Assembly: GCF_001941445.1 (NCBI RefSeq)
Contig: NZ_CP009245.1
Location: 953,992 to 1,017,991 of the forward strand
Reading direction: 5' to 3'
DNA from: Corynebacterium aquilae DSM 44791
GTDB taxonomy: Bacteria > Actinomycetota > Actinomycetes > Mycobacteriales > Mycobacteriaceae
DNA length: 64,000 nt
Position numbers and translations under genes: made by a program. The notes beneath the pieces were generated by a model that did no database searches, had not been told where the DNA came from, and saw only the letters and a program-made list of their open reading frames with translations. Shown one piece after another: positions 25,874 through 36,600 of the stretch. How positions within the stretch are numbered: the stretch's first letter is position 1; each line of letters starts with the position of its first letter.

Positions 25874-27148
25874 TTAAGCCTTGGCGGAGACTTCCTGCAT
25901 GCGCGAGCCGAAAAACACGCCCACCAGGCCGATGGCGGCCAAAAAGCCCAGGGCTGCCTCCGGGGACAGGGACGCAAAAGCACCAGAGATCGCGCCCACC
26001 AACAGCAACACCACTCCCATTGCACTGTTGGCCACGGCCACATACTCAGTGCGCTTGTCGCCTTCGGCCATGTCGACCACATAGGTCTTGCGGGCTACTC
26101 GAATGGCGGTGTGGCACAGCGCGATTAAGAAGAAAGCGGCCGGCAAAATCACGCCGCTGAAAGTGCGTGCGGGGGAGTGCTCCAGCAGGATCAGTGCCAC
26201 CAGAATCACGCTGACTGCCAGTGCCCCGAAGGTCATGGTGTTTTTGGAACTGCGGTCAGAAAGCCAGCCAGATACCCGCCCACCTGCCAGGGACGCCACC
26301 CCGGAGGCCAAAACGAAGGGAGCAAGCCCGGTCAGGGCGTCGCTGTGGCGGTGGCTCATGGTCACCACAAAAGTGGGCGATAGTGCAGAAACCAACAGCA
26401 GGGAGCGCACGATGACGAAGTGTCGGAAAGGCGCGTCGTCGCGTAGCAGTTTCAGTGCTGCCCGGCGGGGCTTAGCGCGTTTGGTGCCGGCGGTGTCTGG
26501 CTGGTCAATGGTGCGGGTGAACACGAATGCGGCGATAGCCCAACTGGCAGCCCCCGCCCCGATCAGGAGTGCGAGAGCCCAGCTGGGCAGGCCACTGCCT
26601 GCCACCTTCAAGCCCAGGCCCACGGTGACAGCAATGCCACCACCCCAGGCGGTCGCCAGGCCGCTGACGCGGCCGCGCCGGCCCTTGGAAATGGTGCGCC
26701 CTTGCACATCCTTAGAGGTAATGGAGCACACCGCCCGCGCCAGGGCCAGCACGCCAAGCAGCACCACCACCGTCAGGCCCAAGGCCATGCCCTCTAATTG
26801 CCAGGCGGCTAGGGCGATGCCGAGAGCGGCAGCTGCTTGGCCGGCAGCCCCCAACGTCCACAGGCGCACCCGGTTGGGGCGGCTTGCTAGGGCGGCACTG
26901 ATTCGCACCTGGGGCAGCATGCTGCCGGATTCCCGAATCGGTACCAGCAAGGCGATGAGGAACCCGGGGACACCGCCGGCGTGCAGCACCCAGGGCAGGA
27001 TGGTTTTGGCGTTCACGAGCTGGTCGCCGACGTTTTGCAAGCCCTGGGCGGCGATGAAGACGCGGGCGTTGTGGGCCTCGGTGGAGGAAACGCCAAGCGC
27101 GGTGGCTCGCTGTGGTGCGGCGGGAGTGTCGGCGGTGGTCAACGGCAT
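25874..27148 (-). CDS. MFS permease, substrate unknown
   Basis: This 424-aa protein has about 12 membrane helices and the broad layout of the major facilitator superfamily. The charged loop between the halves falls at ~225-245 (RTIDQPDTAGTKRAKPRR). GRVSGWLSDRSSKN resembles the MFS loop motif A in the second half. A helix near residue 100 includes RVRLWTLGAAGQAAAALGIALA. There is no substrate clue in the sequence or the neighbours. AAAAGG lies close to the ATG. It stands alone, on the same strand as glmU but 450 bp away. Confidence 0.85.
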   Translation of the reverse strand: MPLTTADTPAAPQRATALGVSSTEAHNARVFIAAQGLQNVGDQLVNAKTILPWVLHAGGVPGFLIALLVPIRESGSMLPQVRISAALASRPNRVRLWTLGAAGQAAAALGIALAAWQLEGMALGLTVVVLLGVLALARAVCSITSKDVQGRTISKGRRGRVSGLATAWGGGIAVTVGLGLKVAGSGLPSWALALLIGAGAASWAIAAFVFTRTIDQPDTAGTKRAKPRRAALKLLRDDAPFRHFVIVRSLLLVSALSPTFVVTMSHRHSDALTGLAPFVLASGVASLAGGRVSGWLSDRSSKNTMTFGALAVSVILVALILLEHSPARTFSGVILPAAFFLIALCHTAIRVARKTYVVDMAEGDKRTEYVAVANSAMGVVLLLVGAISGAFASLSPEAALGFLAAIGLVGVFFGSRMQEVSAKA

Positions 27149-27299
27149 GAACCTTTTCGCTGTGTGCAGGCAAGCCTGCGGTGGTCAAAACCTCAAAGCA
27201 GGCTGATGAATAGGGCCTGATGTTGGGATGACAGGCTACCTTCTGGAAGAAAAAGTGTCCTGGTTGTACAAGCTTTGCTTGGAATCCATTTGTGGAAAA

Positions 27300-27700
27300 A
27301 AGATCTTTTACCCCTCACGGGGTGGCTTGTGGGGGCCAGTCGCATTGTTGTGTGGGGGTGATTTTGCTTGTTGTGGGGGGTGTTTGCTCGGGGTGGCTTT
27401 GTTGGCTGCGGTGGTTTTGTTGGCTGTGGTGGATTTGCGTGCTGGGGGTGGGGTGGATGTGTGTGCCGGGGTTGTGGTCCGAGATTTTCGTTGGGGATGG
27501 GGATTGTGGTCGGGGCAGGTGGTGTGGGGGTGTGGTCGGGGCTGGTGGTGTGGGATGTGGGATGTGGGGCAGGTGGGTGAGGGATGGGGTGGAGGTGAGG
27601 GTTGGGGTGGAGGTGACGTGTCGTTGTTATTTTGTGCGGCCGGTGGGGGAGTCTGCTGAACGGGTGATTGTCGCGATGGGGGCATTGCGCCGTGGGGTGT
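27300..27700. other. G-rich, strand-skewed non-coding tract
   Basis: The plus strand is made largely of G and T, with many runs of three to five G, most strongly at 27515-27610. Open frames through it encode only Gly/Trp/Val or, on the other strand, Pro/His/Thr repeats, and have no start signals. G-quadruplex formation is plausible. Confidence 0.55.
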
Positions 27701-27985
27701 GAAAAATCACAAGGGTTGGGTCGGTGTAATCGGCAGCTGAAACGTATGGGTGGTGTGGTGTGTGGAAGGGGGTGTCGAAATGCTTTTGACCTGCGGGAAG
27801 TGTGAATTTATTGCGAGTGCTTGGGTGATGGCTGTCGGTGTGTGATGCCGGTGTGGGCAGCCTATAAATACAGTTGCAATATCAAATAAGACTTTATTGA
27901 CAATCTTGGCCTATGGTTTGGGGTGTTCGACAAAGCAGCACCCCAGCAACGTCACGCCACAGTTTTTCCAAGGAGCCTTAAAAAC

Positions 27986-28210
27986 ATGCGCAACCGCACC
28001 ACAATCGCCGCCATCGCACTCATGATGACCGCCGCATCGCTGACCGCCTGCTCCGCAGACAACACCGCCTACGGCCGTGTTGCCTCCAGCTCCGGCATCG
28101 ACACCTCCGCCGTGTCCTCACTGAGTGCCAAGACCCCCGGCGGTCGCGTTGCAGCACAAGGCCTCGTCAACGACGTCGCATCCACCCCCGTGGCACAGGC
28201 ACACCGCTAA
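27986..28210 (+). CDS. small lipoprotein, 74 aa
   Basis: The start at 27986 has AGGAG ten bases upstream. The first 25 residues form a lipoprotein signal (basic MRNR, hydrophobic core, lipobox LTAC with Cys22). The mature part is only ~52 residues (SADNTAYGRVASSSG...), Ser/Ala-rich, with no known domain. A hydrophilic peptide this short on the outer leaflet may be a modulator of a neighbouring membrane protein. I do not recognise it. Confidence 0.7.
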   Translation: MRNRTTIAAIALMMTAASLTACSADNTAYGRVASSSGIDTSAVSSLSAKTPGGRVAAQGLVNDVASTPVAQAHR

Positions 28211-28694
28211 AACGCGGACTTTATCCCCGCCCAATCCAACACACGTCACAGCGGAGAAACCCCCCAACGCCCCATGCCGGGCTACGTCACCAGCCGTCAC
28301 GTGCACCACCAGCACTGTGGCGGCTTTGCTGTAGGCAAAAACAAAATGCTGGGTTAAGCCTCAACATACCGCTGCACTTTTTTCATCGTGCGCATCACCC
28401 ATCGCGGCCTCAATCTGTGCGCCACCTGCACTTGGGGCCAGAAAAACCCGTTAAGTACGTGTGCTTGCAGCAACGCCATAATCCCCATCGTGGTTTCTTG
28501 AAGGCCGACTTAATACGCCGGCAGGTGCTGTCTGCGCAGCTAGAATCGTCAAGAAAGAACCCACCGCAATAAGCATCCGCCTGATATCGACAGGTGTGCA
28601 AAAACAGTCAGCTGGTACACCACGGTGCGATGACCGCAGCGAAGATGAAAAACACTTTTCAGCCGGTGGGCGCAAGCACAGGAGCGTTAAAGCA
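28211..28694. other. gap without a convincing gene
   Basis: Several short frames exist but none has start signals. The last ~20 bp carry the AGGAG used by the next gene. Confidence 0.4.
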
Positions 28695-29909
28695 GTGTCG
28701 GATTTTCCCACACCACCGACCCCACCCAAGGGTCGCGCCATCGGTGTAGGTCAAAGCCATCGCAGCGCTTCACACAACGCGCATCCGGGTGGAAAATACG
28801 TTGGCAGTGTCGCCTTTATCGCCCACAGCATCATGGCCGTCATTTTTGTGCTGCTCGGCCCCATTGACCTGCTGCTACCGCTGCCCCGGGTGATTCCCTC
28901 CCCAATTCTTACCGCCATCGCCATCCTGGTGTTAGGCGCCTTAAGCGCACGTATTCCGCGCTGGAGCAGCGCACTTTTGGCTGCTGTGGCCACAGCACTG
29001 TGGGTGGTGCAGTTTCGCCTCGTTGGGTTTTTCGATCTGCCAATTATCGATCTGACCACCGTCATCCTCCCCGCCCGCATCGCCGCCGCCCGCGAAGCAC
29101 ACCCGGTGCTCTACCCCCTGTATGACACCCTCACCCACCTTCTGCCCCTGATCGCCGGCACCGCCATCGCCGCAACGCTCAGCAGCATCCTGCCGACCCG
29201 CACCCGCCCGCCCGCAACCCAGGACAGCGCCAATTATCCGGCCGGGGGACACCCGTCTTTTCCGGCACCACACCACGTCGCACCCACCGGCGACACCCAT
29301 GATCTTGAGAAGGCCAAGCCCCTGGAGAAAACCACGCACCTCCCGGCCATGGCCGCTGGCGGCAAAACCCAGGCTGAAACCACAAGTGCACACGCGGCGG
29401 TGCAAGACCGCCAGCCCCGCACCCGACTGGTCGCGCCAGGGGAGTCCTTCCTGCAACGGCACGTGATCTGGGGGATTGTGGCCTCAGCCTTGGTCACCGT
29501 GGCGGTGTTCTTCCTCGTCCTGCCCGACAGTGAGATCGTGCGCAGCTCGTTGATGGGGTGGTTTTTCCTCGCCGGCATGCTGGTGCTGTTTATCGCCCAA
29601 CGCGGTGGGGTGGTGGTGTTTTCCACCCTCACCGCCCTCGGGGGCATATTTGTCGCACTCACCCTATGGCTGCGGCTAAGCCTAGGTCACGGTTTTAGCA
29701 ACCTCGATGGCCTGTGGCATGCCGCGCTGCTGCTGGTCGTTGTGGCGGTGCCGGGGCTAGTCATGCTGATCAGTGGCACCGCCGGGCTGGTGGGGGTGCT
29801 ACTGCGGCGAACAAAGCCCCCACACGCCGCACCCCCGCTTGCGCCGGTACCACCGGCACAGCCCACAGCTGTGGCGCAGCCGAAAGATTCAACTTCCAAA
29901 CAGTCGTGA
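28695..29909 (+). CDS. polytopic membrane protein, unknown
   Basis: From the GTG at 28695 (AGGAG ten bases upstream) the protein is 404 aa. Two blocks of membrane helices (~35-110 with three to four helices, and ~265-375 with four helices) flank a hydrophilic, Pro/Thr/His-rich linker (~150-255). The C-terminus is Pro/Ala-rich. An in-frame ATG at 28596 would add 33 unlikely residues. Not recognised. Together with the next gene it forms a collinear pair of membrane proteins with disordered linkers. Confidence 0.7.
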   Translation: MSDFPTPPTPPKGRAIGVGQSHRSASHNAHPGGKYVGSVAFIAHSIMAVIFVLLGPIDLLLPLPRVIPSPILTAIAILVLGALSARIPRWSSALLAAVATALWVVQFRLVGFFDLPIIDLTTVILPARIAAAREAHPVLYPLYDTLTHLLPLIAGTAIAATLSSILPTRTRPPATQDSANYPAGGHPSFPAPHHVAPTGDTHDLEKAKPLEKTTHLPAMAAGGKTQAETTSAHAAVQDRQPRTRLVAPGESFLQRHVIWGIVASALVTVAVFFLVLPDSEIVRSSLMGWFFLAGMLVLFIAQRGGVVVFSTLTALGGIFVALTLWLRLSLGHGFSNLDGLWHAALLLVVVAVPGLVMLISGTAGLVGVLLRRTKPPHAAPPLAPVPPAQPTAVAQPKDSTSKQS

Positions 29910-30204
29910 ACAAGCTCGCCAGTCGGGGGTAGTAACCAATGGCTGCCCTAACGGTGGGTTACACCCCAAGGCTGTGCTGTTTATGGGCAGCTCAACGCCC
30001 ATATTAAGCGGTGTTTGGGACAGTTCTGCACTCACCCCCGCAGGTGTGTGTATGCGTAACGTGGCAGATATCGATTGGCGATAAAGCTAATCAATAACCC
30101 CCTTGTGTGCGGGGTGCTGCAAGCAGCATTTCTGCGCACTAGCCCGCACTGGCCCGCACAAGCCTTTGCCTCTGCCTTTGCCTGCACCAGGAAAGACCTC
30201 CACC

Positions 30205-32241
30205 ATGAGCACCACACCGCCACTGCACCCCGATCAGCCCGAGCACGGTGCACGCCCCGATGCGCGCAGCACAAACCCGCGCCCGGTGGCACAGCCTGAG
30301 CACAGCGCCCCGCAGCAGGCTGGCGATGGGTTAGCGCCATCTGCTTTCGAGCCCGCGGCGGGCACCACGCCAGCAGAACCTGGCGGTGGGTTCGGCCAGC
30401 GCCTGGAATACGCCACCCGAAACTTCTTTAAAACCCGGCTGAGTTGGGTTGCTGTTGCCGGTGTGGTCTTGAGCGTGTTGCTCATGCCCGCCTGGATGCT
30501 GGGGCCCGGGGCGCTTGCTTTGCCGGATTTCACCATGGCGATGATCCCCGGCTTTGTGATTTTTGGGGTGCTGCTGTCCATGAGCTCGCCCAAAACCACC
30601 CGGTGGGTGCTGGTGGTGTGCGCGACGATGTGGATCATCGCCCAGGGCTTCCACCTCTATGTGGGGGAGCCATCGCTTAGTGCGGTGCTTGAAACCAGCC
30701 TGGATTACGCCGAAGAACCCGATCTCAGCGTGATTGCCGAAAAAATGACCGCCCACCCGGAACTGGTCGGTCTTAACGACATCAGCAGGTGGCTGCTGTC
30801 GGTGTGGATTCCCGGCACGATTATGGCTGTGGGGGCCCTGCTGCTGCGGCGCGACACCGCGCCCACCGGCATGAAGGCCACCCCTACTGACCCCACTGGC
30901 CCCACTAACTCTGCTGACCCCACTGACTTCGCTGACACCACTGGGCCTGCTGACACCACTGACTCGGCCGATAGCACTGTGGGTCAGGTCGACGCGCCGG
31001 CGGGCGCGACTGCGGACGCTGCATCGTGTCTTACTGCTGCCACGCCGACGGTGGGGCAGTGGCAGTCCACCCAGCCGGAAGCTGGCACAGCCAACGGCAC
31101 CAGCCACCCGCAGGCCACGCACGCACAGCATCCCGCGCCCCCGGAGAACACACCAGAGTTGGCCACCCGCCGCGCTGCACTGCGCGAAGCAGCGCTGGTC
31201 ATTAGGCGCGTCGGCCGCACAGATCAGCCCTTCTTCAGCCGAAAACTCGTCATCGCGATCCTTATCGGCATCATCGGGCACGAAGCAGCCCTCCAAGCCG
31301 GCATCGCTTTTTCCGCCCACTACGGCTACGGCACAATCGACTGGGAACAGCTGCCATACCGACTGCTGGGAACACTGCTAGCCGCCGCAGTGGCCGTCGC
31401 CATCGTGTTCGCCGCCCGGCGCGCCAGCTGGACGGCAGCGCTGCTCATGATCGCCCCCACCGCCGCACTGACCGCCGTCACGGGCAGCGCCATGGTCATG
31501 TCGGGGCCAGTCATCTGCATTACCTGCCTGGCGCAACCCGCGGCCTCCCCGATCCTGATTGCCGGACTGGCCTGCCTTGTCCTGCTCATCCTCGCCCCCG
31601 CACGCCGCGAACCCGATATCGCAGCCCTGGCCGAACTCGCCCGCATCGACGGTATCGACCCCACCAACCCCACCCCCACCCGGGCGTGGGCCAAATCCCG
31701 CACCGCCAAAGAAACCTACGGTGTTGCCATCACCATCATCCTTCTCGCGCCCTTGCTTTCCATGCTGCGCTTCAACGGCAACCTCATGTGGTCTTATAGC
31801 CAACTGGTGCTCGCCATCACGGTTGTCGTTCTGGGTCTGTTGCTGTGGCGTGCCAGCACCACACTGCTCGTCAGCCTCGCCGTCCTCGCCGGTATTGCCG
31901 AAATCCTCGGCAGCTACGCCTGGCCCGCCTGGTACTACGTGGAAAACGAATACGGATACAGAAAAATCCCCTACCAGCTCGCGGACCTGAACTATGCGTG
32001 GGAGCTCGTCGCACTCCTGGTCGCTGCCACCTTGCTGGCCAGCCTGACAGTGCTGCACGCCCACCAATCGGATGTGCGCATCGCCGTAGCTAACAACGCC
32101 GAAAAGCTCAGCAACCACACCGCGCCGCAGCAACCAGCCGCCACAACAACACACCCCGCAACACAGCCCACCCCGACACCCCGGCACGGCGCTGAGACGC
32201 ACACAGCCGGCGATGCGGAAGCCGATACCGGCGCTAGTTAA
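30205..32241 (+). CDS. large polytopic membrane protein with Thr/Asp/Pro repeat linker
   Basis: This 678-aa protein starts at 30205, preceded by AGGAAAG; upstream in-frame sequence is not protein-like. A disordered N-terminus (to ~65) is followed by helices at ~80-100, 105-125, 130-150 and 200-220. A 130-residue hydrophilic linker contains degenerate repeats of the type TDPTGPTNSADPTDFADTT. A second block of seven to eight helices spans ~345-620, and the tail is Thr/Pro-rich. No known domain is seen. The linker repeats have matching DNA repeats and may vary in length between strains. Similar block-linker-block layout to the preceding gene hints at a common role, but the sequences are not clearly related. 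Confidence 0.75.
   Translation: MSTTPPLHPDQPEHGARPDARSTNPRPVAQPEHSAPQQAGDGLAPSAFEPAAGTTPAEPGGGFGQRLEYATRNFFKTRLSWVAVAGVVLSVLLMPAWMLGPGALALPDFTMAMIPGFVIFGVLLSMSSPKTTRWVLVVCATMWIIAQGFHLYVGEPSLSAVLETSLDYAEEPDLSVIAEKMTAHPELVGLNDISRWLLSVWIPGTIMAVGALLLRRDTAPTGMKATPTDPTGPTNSADPTDFADTTGPADTTDSADSTVGQVDAPAGATADAASCLTAATPTVGQWQSTQPEAGTANGTSHPQATHAQHPAPPENTPELATRRAALREAALVIRRVGRTDQPFFSRKLVIAILIGIIGHEAALQAGIAFSAHYGYGTIDWEQLPYRLLGTLLAAAVAVAIVFAARRASWTAALLMIAPTAALTAVTGSAMVMSGPVICITCLAQPAASPILIAGLACLVLLILAPARREPDIAALAELARIDGIDPTNPTPTRAWAKSRTAKETYGVAITIILLAPLLSMLRFNGNLMWSYSQLVLAITVVVLGLLLWRASTTLLVSLAVLAGIAEILGSYAWPAWYYVENEYGYRKIPYQLADLNYAWELVALLVAATLLASLTVLHAHQSDVRIAVANNAEKLSNHTAPQQPAATTTHPATQPTPTPRHGAETHTAGDAEADTGAS
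30880..30980 (+). repeat. degenerate coding repeats (CCACTGA / GCTGACACC type)
   Basis: Short direct repeats such as GACCCCACTG and GCTGACACCACTG recur through this stretch, encoding the Thr/Asp/Pro linker. Confidence 0.6.
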
Positions 32242-32476
32242 CCACCCCACCACTGATCCGACCCCGCCACAGCCCTAACCCGCCCGTCTGTAGCCTCGGC
32301 CAGGTGCGGGCAGGGGGTTGGTGGCAGGGGAGTTGGTGCAGGCCTTCAGGGAGCTAGTGCAGCTTAGGCGGGCTGGTGGGGCTAACGGGGGCTCGTGGGG
32401 GAGCTAGCGTGCGCTCGTGCACACTAGCGGGTAAAGGCGGGTAAAACAGGGTTTCACCTGGGGAAACAACCCGCCG

Positions 32477-32510
32477 ATAGGACACAAAGTAGGCCTATAG
32501 GACAAAAAGT
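32477..32510. repeat. direct repeat ATAGGACAMAAAGT, two copies 20 bp apart
   Basis: Copies at 32477-32490 and 32497-32510 differ by one base. They lie in the 32242-32597 gap, otherwise a GGGCT/AGCT-rich sequence with no gene. Confidence 0.5.
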
Positions 32511-32539
32511 GTGTCCGCGCGGGCCACAGCCAGCACGGA

Positions 32540-32588
32540 CAAAGCCCGTGTGGATGAGACTGAAAAAATCTCACCCACACGGGCTTTG
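32540..32588 (-). terminator. hairpin downstream of tRNA-Gln
   Basis: CAAAGCCCGTGTGG and CCACACGGGCTTTG form a 14-bp stem with an inner TGAGA/TCTCA stem, 10 bp past the tRNA 3' end. No T tract follows. Confidence 0.6.
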
Positions 32589-32597
32589 CCATAGTTG

Positions 32598-32669
32598 CTT
32601 CCCTGCTAGGACTCGAACCTAGAAAGACGGCACCAAAAACCGTTGTGTTGCCAATTACACCACAGGGAA
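32598..32669 (-). tRNA. tRNA-Gln (TTG)
   Basis: The minus strand folds as a 72-nt cloverleaf. The acceptor is TTCCCTG/CAGGGAA with discriminator G. The D arm has GTGTAATTGGCAACAC, the anticodon arm is ACGGT-TTTTGGT-GCCGT (anticodon TTG), and the T arm is TAGGT-TCGAGTC-CTAGC. CCA is not encoded. Confidence 0.95.
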
Positions 32670-32813
32670 TTGCGTCGCTAATGTTAGCACACCTTCCCCC
32701 ACCCACCCACAAGGGTCACAAAACCCCACCACAAGGCATAAAAAATCCCCACCCACCCCCACCACGACAGCCCATCACCACCACACAAGCAACCGTGATT
32801 TAAGCTCATAACC

Positions 32814-33488
32814 ATGGTCAGGCAACGGATGAGCGGCAAACAACGACGAGAACAACTCATCAGCATCGGACGAGCACTGTTCGCCGAACGCGGATACGAA
32901 GGCACCAGCGTCGAAGAAATCGCCGCCCGGGCAGCAGTCAGCAAACCCGTCATCTACGAACACTTCGGCGGAAAAGAGGGCCTCTACGCCGTCGTCGTCG
33001 ACCGCGAAATGGTGCGCCTCGAAGCGGTCATCACCAACGCCCTCGACACCGGGCGCACCCGCCGCCGCATCGAACAAGCCGTCCTCGCACTGTTGACCTA
33101 CGTCGAAGAACACACCGACGGCTTCCAAATCTTGGTCCGCGACATCACCCCCGGCGGGGAACGCACCTACTCCACCCTCCTCAACGACGCCGTCGCCCAG
33201 GTCTCACACATTCTCGGTGGCGCCTTCGAACAACGCGGACTCGACCCAGACATGGCCGTCCTCTACGGGCAAGCGCTCGTCGGCATGGTCTCCATGACCG
33301 CCCAATGGTGGCTCGATACCAAAACCCCCGACAAAGAAATCGTCGCCGCCCACATCGTCAACCTGTGCTGGAACGGACTCGCCGGCATGGACAGCAACCC
33401 CCAACTCAAAAGCCTCGAGCACCCCCTCGAGACCACCACCAACAACCCCACACCAGCCAACTACGACAGCGCCACCGAATCCGAGTAG
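32814..33488 (+). CDS. TetR-family regulator (Rv1019-like)
   Basis: This 224-aa protein has an N-terminal TetR helix-turn-helix (residues ~14-60, TSVEEIAARAAVSKPVIYEHFGGKEGLY). The C-terminal ligand/dimer domain is followed by an Asn/Pro/Thr tail. It sits directly upstream of mfd, the same place as Rv1019 in Mycobacterium tuberculosis, where the regulator is reported to control itself and downstream genes. No clear ribosome binding site precedes the ATG, so the message may be leaderless. Operator and ligand are not evident. Confidence 0.9.
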   Translation: MVRQRMSGKQRREQLISIGRALFAERGYEGTSVEEIAARAAVSKPVIYEHFGGKEGLYAVVVDREMVRLEAVITNALDTGRTRRRIEQAVLALLTYVEEHTDGFQILVRDITPGGERTYSTLLNDAVAQVSHILGGAFEQRGLDPDMAVLYGQALVGMVSMTAQWWLDTKTPDKEIVAAHIVNLCWNGLAGMDSNPQLKSLEHPLETTTNNPTPANYDSATESE

Positions 33489-33650
33489 CCTACCAACCGT
33501 ACCGGCCGCCCCCACCCCACCACAGGGCGCAACACCCACCCGGGGAACACCACTTACGGCCCACCCCACAGGTGCCAACCACACCCGCGCCTGGCGCCGC
33601 CCGCACCCCACGGCCCGCACCCCCACCATGCCGACCCGAAGGACCACCTC

Positions 33651-36600
33651 GTGAACCAGCCCACCTCCGCCGTTGCCATGCTGTCCGGACTGCGCGCCGT
33701 CGCCGCCACCGACCCCAAACTCACCGGCATGCTCACCCACACCGGGCAGCCGCTCCACCTCACCGGGCTGCCCCAAACCCGGCCCTGGGCACTAGCCACA
33801 CTCGCCACCAAAGTCCCCGTCCTCGCCGTCGCCGCCACCAGCCGCGAAGCCGAAGACCTCGCCGGAGAACTCCGCGCCATGCTCGGGGAGACGGCCGTCG
33901 CCTACTACCCGGCCTGCGAAACCCTGCCCCACGAACGACTATCCCCCAGCAAAGACACCATCGGCGCCCGCGCCCAGGTCCTCGCCCACGCCGACCGCAC
34001 CAAAATCATCGTCACCACCGCCCGCGGACTCGCCCAACCGGTACTCAAAAACGACCCCGGGCGCACCCCCATCACCCTCACCGTCGGCGAAGACAGCGAC
34101 TTCGATGAGCTCGTCGCCGACCTCGTCCGCTACGGCTACCACAGCGTCGATCTCGTCGCCGCCCGCGGCGAATTCGCCACCCGCGGCGGCATCATCGACA
34201 TCTTCCCAACCACCGCCACCCACCCCATCCGCGTCGAATTCTGGGGCGACGAAGTCACCGAACTCAAAGAATTCTCCGTTGCCGACCAACGCACCCTCGC
34301 CGACAAACAACACCAACACCTCGAGATCTACCCCGCCCGGGCACTGATCATCGACGAACAAGTCGCCGCCACCGCCCAAGCCCACGCCACCACCTACGCC
34401 AGCCACCCCACCCTGGCCGAAATCTTCACCAAAATCGCCGACGGAATCGCCGTCGACGGCATGGAAGCACTCATCCCCGAACTCGCGCACAGCGACCTGG
34501 TCTCACTGCCCGAACTGCTGCCCCGCAACACCCACCTGGTCGTCCTCGACCCGCAAAAAGTCCGCACCCGCGTCCACGACCTGCAAAAAACCGACGAAGA
34601 ATTCCTCGCCGCCGGCTGGGAAGCCGCCGCCATGGGCGCCAACGGCCCCATCGCCGCCGAAGGCCTCGACCTCACCGCAGCCTCCTTCCGCTCCTACGAC
34701 TCCCTGCTGAAAAACGCCAGCACCAACGGGGCAGTATGGACCTTCAGCGTCCCCGGCATGCTCGAAGAAGGCACCGACGAAGACGACACCCTGCCGCTGG
34801 ACTACCAGGCCGCACCCCAACCCCGCGGCGACATCAACGACATCGCCTCCATGATGGCGATGCTGCAAGCCCACACCCGCGACGGCGGCCGCGCCGCCTT
34901 CATCGCCCCCACCAAAGCCGTCGTCAAACGCATGGTCGACCGCTTCCGCGAAAACGGCATCCCCACCAAAGTCGCCACCGCCGGCTGGGAACCCACCCCC
35001 GGCGAAGTCACCCTCTACCAGGCATTTAGCCATGCCGGCCTGATCTTCCCCAAACCCGGCAAATACGGCGAGACCATGAGCCTGCCGCTGGTCGTCATCA
35101 CCGAAACCGATCTGACCGGCAACCGCGTCGGCGACATCGCCGGCGCCAAACGCAAACCCGCACGCCGCCGCAACCGCGTCGACCCGCTCGCCCTGACCCC
35201 CGGCGACCTCGTCGTCCACGAAACCCACGGCATTGGCCGCTTCGTGAAAATGACCGAGCGCACCATCGACGCCGGCGACGAAACCTCCCGCCGCGAATAC
35301 GTCGTCCTCGAATACGCCCCCTCCAAACGCGGGCAGCCCGGCGACCAGCTCTACGTCCCCATGGACGCCCTCGACATGCTCAGCCGCTACACCGGTGGCG
35401 ACGCACCCACCCTGTCGAAAATGGGCGGCTCAGACTGGAAAAACACCAAAAAACGCGCCCGCGCCGCCGTCCGCGAAATCGCCGCCGAACTCGTCCAGCT
35501 CTACGCCAAACGCGCCGCCACCCCAGGCCACCCCTTCGCGCCGGACAGCCCCTGGCAAAAGGAGATGGAAGACAACTTCCCCTACACCGAAACCGAAGAC
35601 CAGCTCGCCGCCATCGACGCCGTCAAAGAAGACATGGAAGCCCCCCGCCCCATGGACCGCGTCATCGTCGGCGACGTCGGCTACGGCAAAACCGAAGTGG
35701 CCGTCCGCGCCGCCTTCAAAGCCGTCCAAGACGGCAAACAAGTCGCCGTGCTCGTGCCCACCACCCTGCTGGCACAACAGCACCTAGCCACCTTCGAAAA
35801 CCGCACCGCAGGATTTCCCACCACCATCCGGGGACTCTCCCGCTTCACCAGCACTAAAGAAGCCAAAGAAACCCTCGCCGGGTTGGCCGACGGCAGCGTC
35901 GACATCGTCATCGGCACCCACCGCTTGCTGCAAACCGGCGTGCAATGGAAAAACCTTGGCCTGATCATCGTCGACGAGGAACAGCGCTTCGGCGTGGAAC
36001 ATAAGGAACACATCAAAGCGCTCAAAGCAGCCGTTGACGTGCTCACCATGTCCGCCACCCCCATTCCCCGCACCCTGGAAATGTCCATGACGGGCATTCG
36101 GGAAATGTCCACTATCCTCACCCCGCCCGAAGACCGGCACCCCGTGCTGACCTACGTCGGCGCCCAAGAAGACAAGCAAGTCGCCGCCGCGATTCGTCGC
36201 GAACTGCTGCGCGATGGGCAAGTGTTCTACGTGCACAACAAGGTCAAAAGCATCGAAAAACGCGCCCGGGAGCTGCGCGAACTGGTCCCCGAGGCGCGCA
36301 TCGTGATCGCCCACGGCCAAATGAGCGAAGAACAGCTGGAAAAAACGGTGCAAGGCTTCTGGGATCGCGAATACGACGTGCTGGTGTGCACCACCATCGT
36401 CGAAACCGGCCTAGACATCGCCAACGCCAACACCCTCATCGTGGAAAACGCCCACCACATGGGGTTGAGCCAGTTGCACCAGCTGCGTGGGCGCGTGGGG
36501 CGATCCCGTGAACGCGGCTACGCCTACTTCCTGTACCCCAAAGACATCACCCTCACCGAAACCTCCTACGACAGGCTGGCCACCATCGCCAGCAACAACG

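Noticed and set aside
27228..27702. Open frames in the G-rich tract
   Set aside because: Products are Gly/Trp/Val low-complexity strings, overlapping in several frames, with no ribosome binding site.
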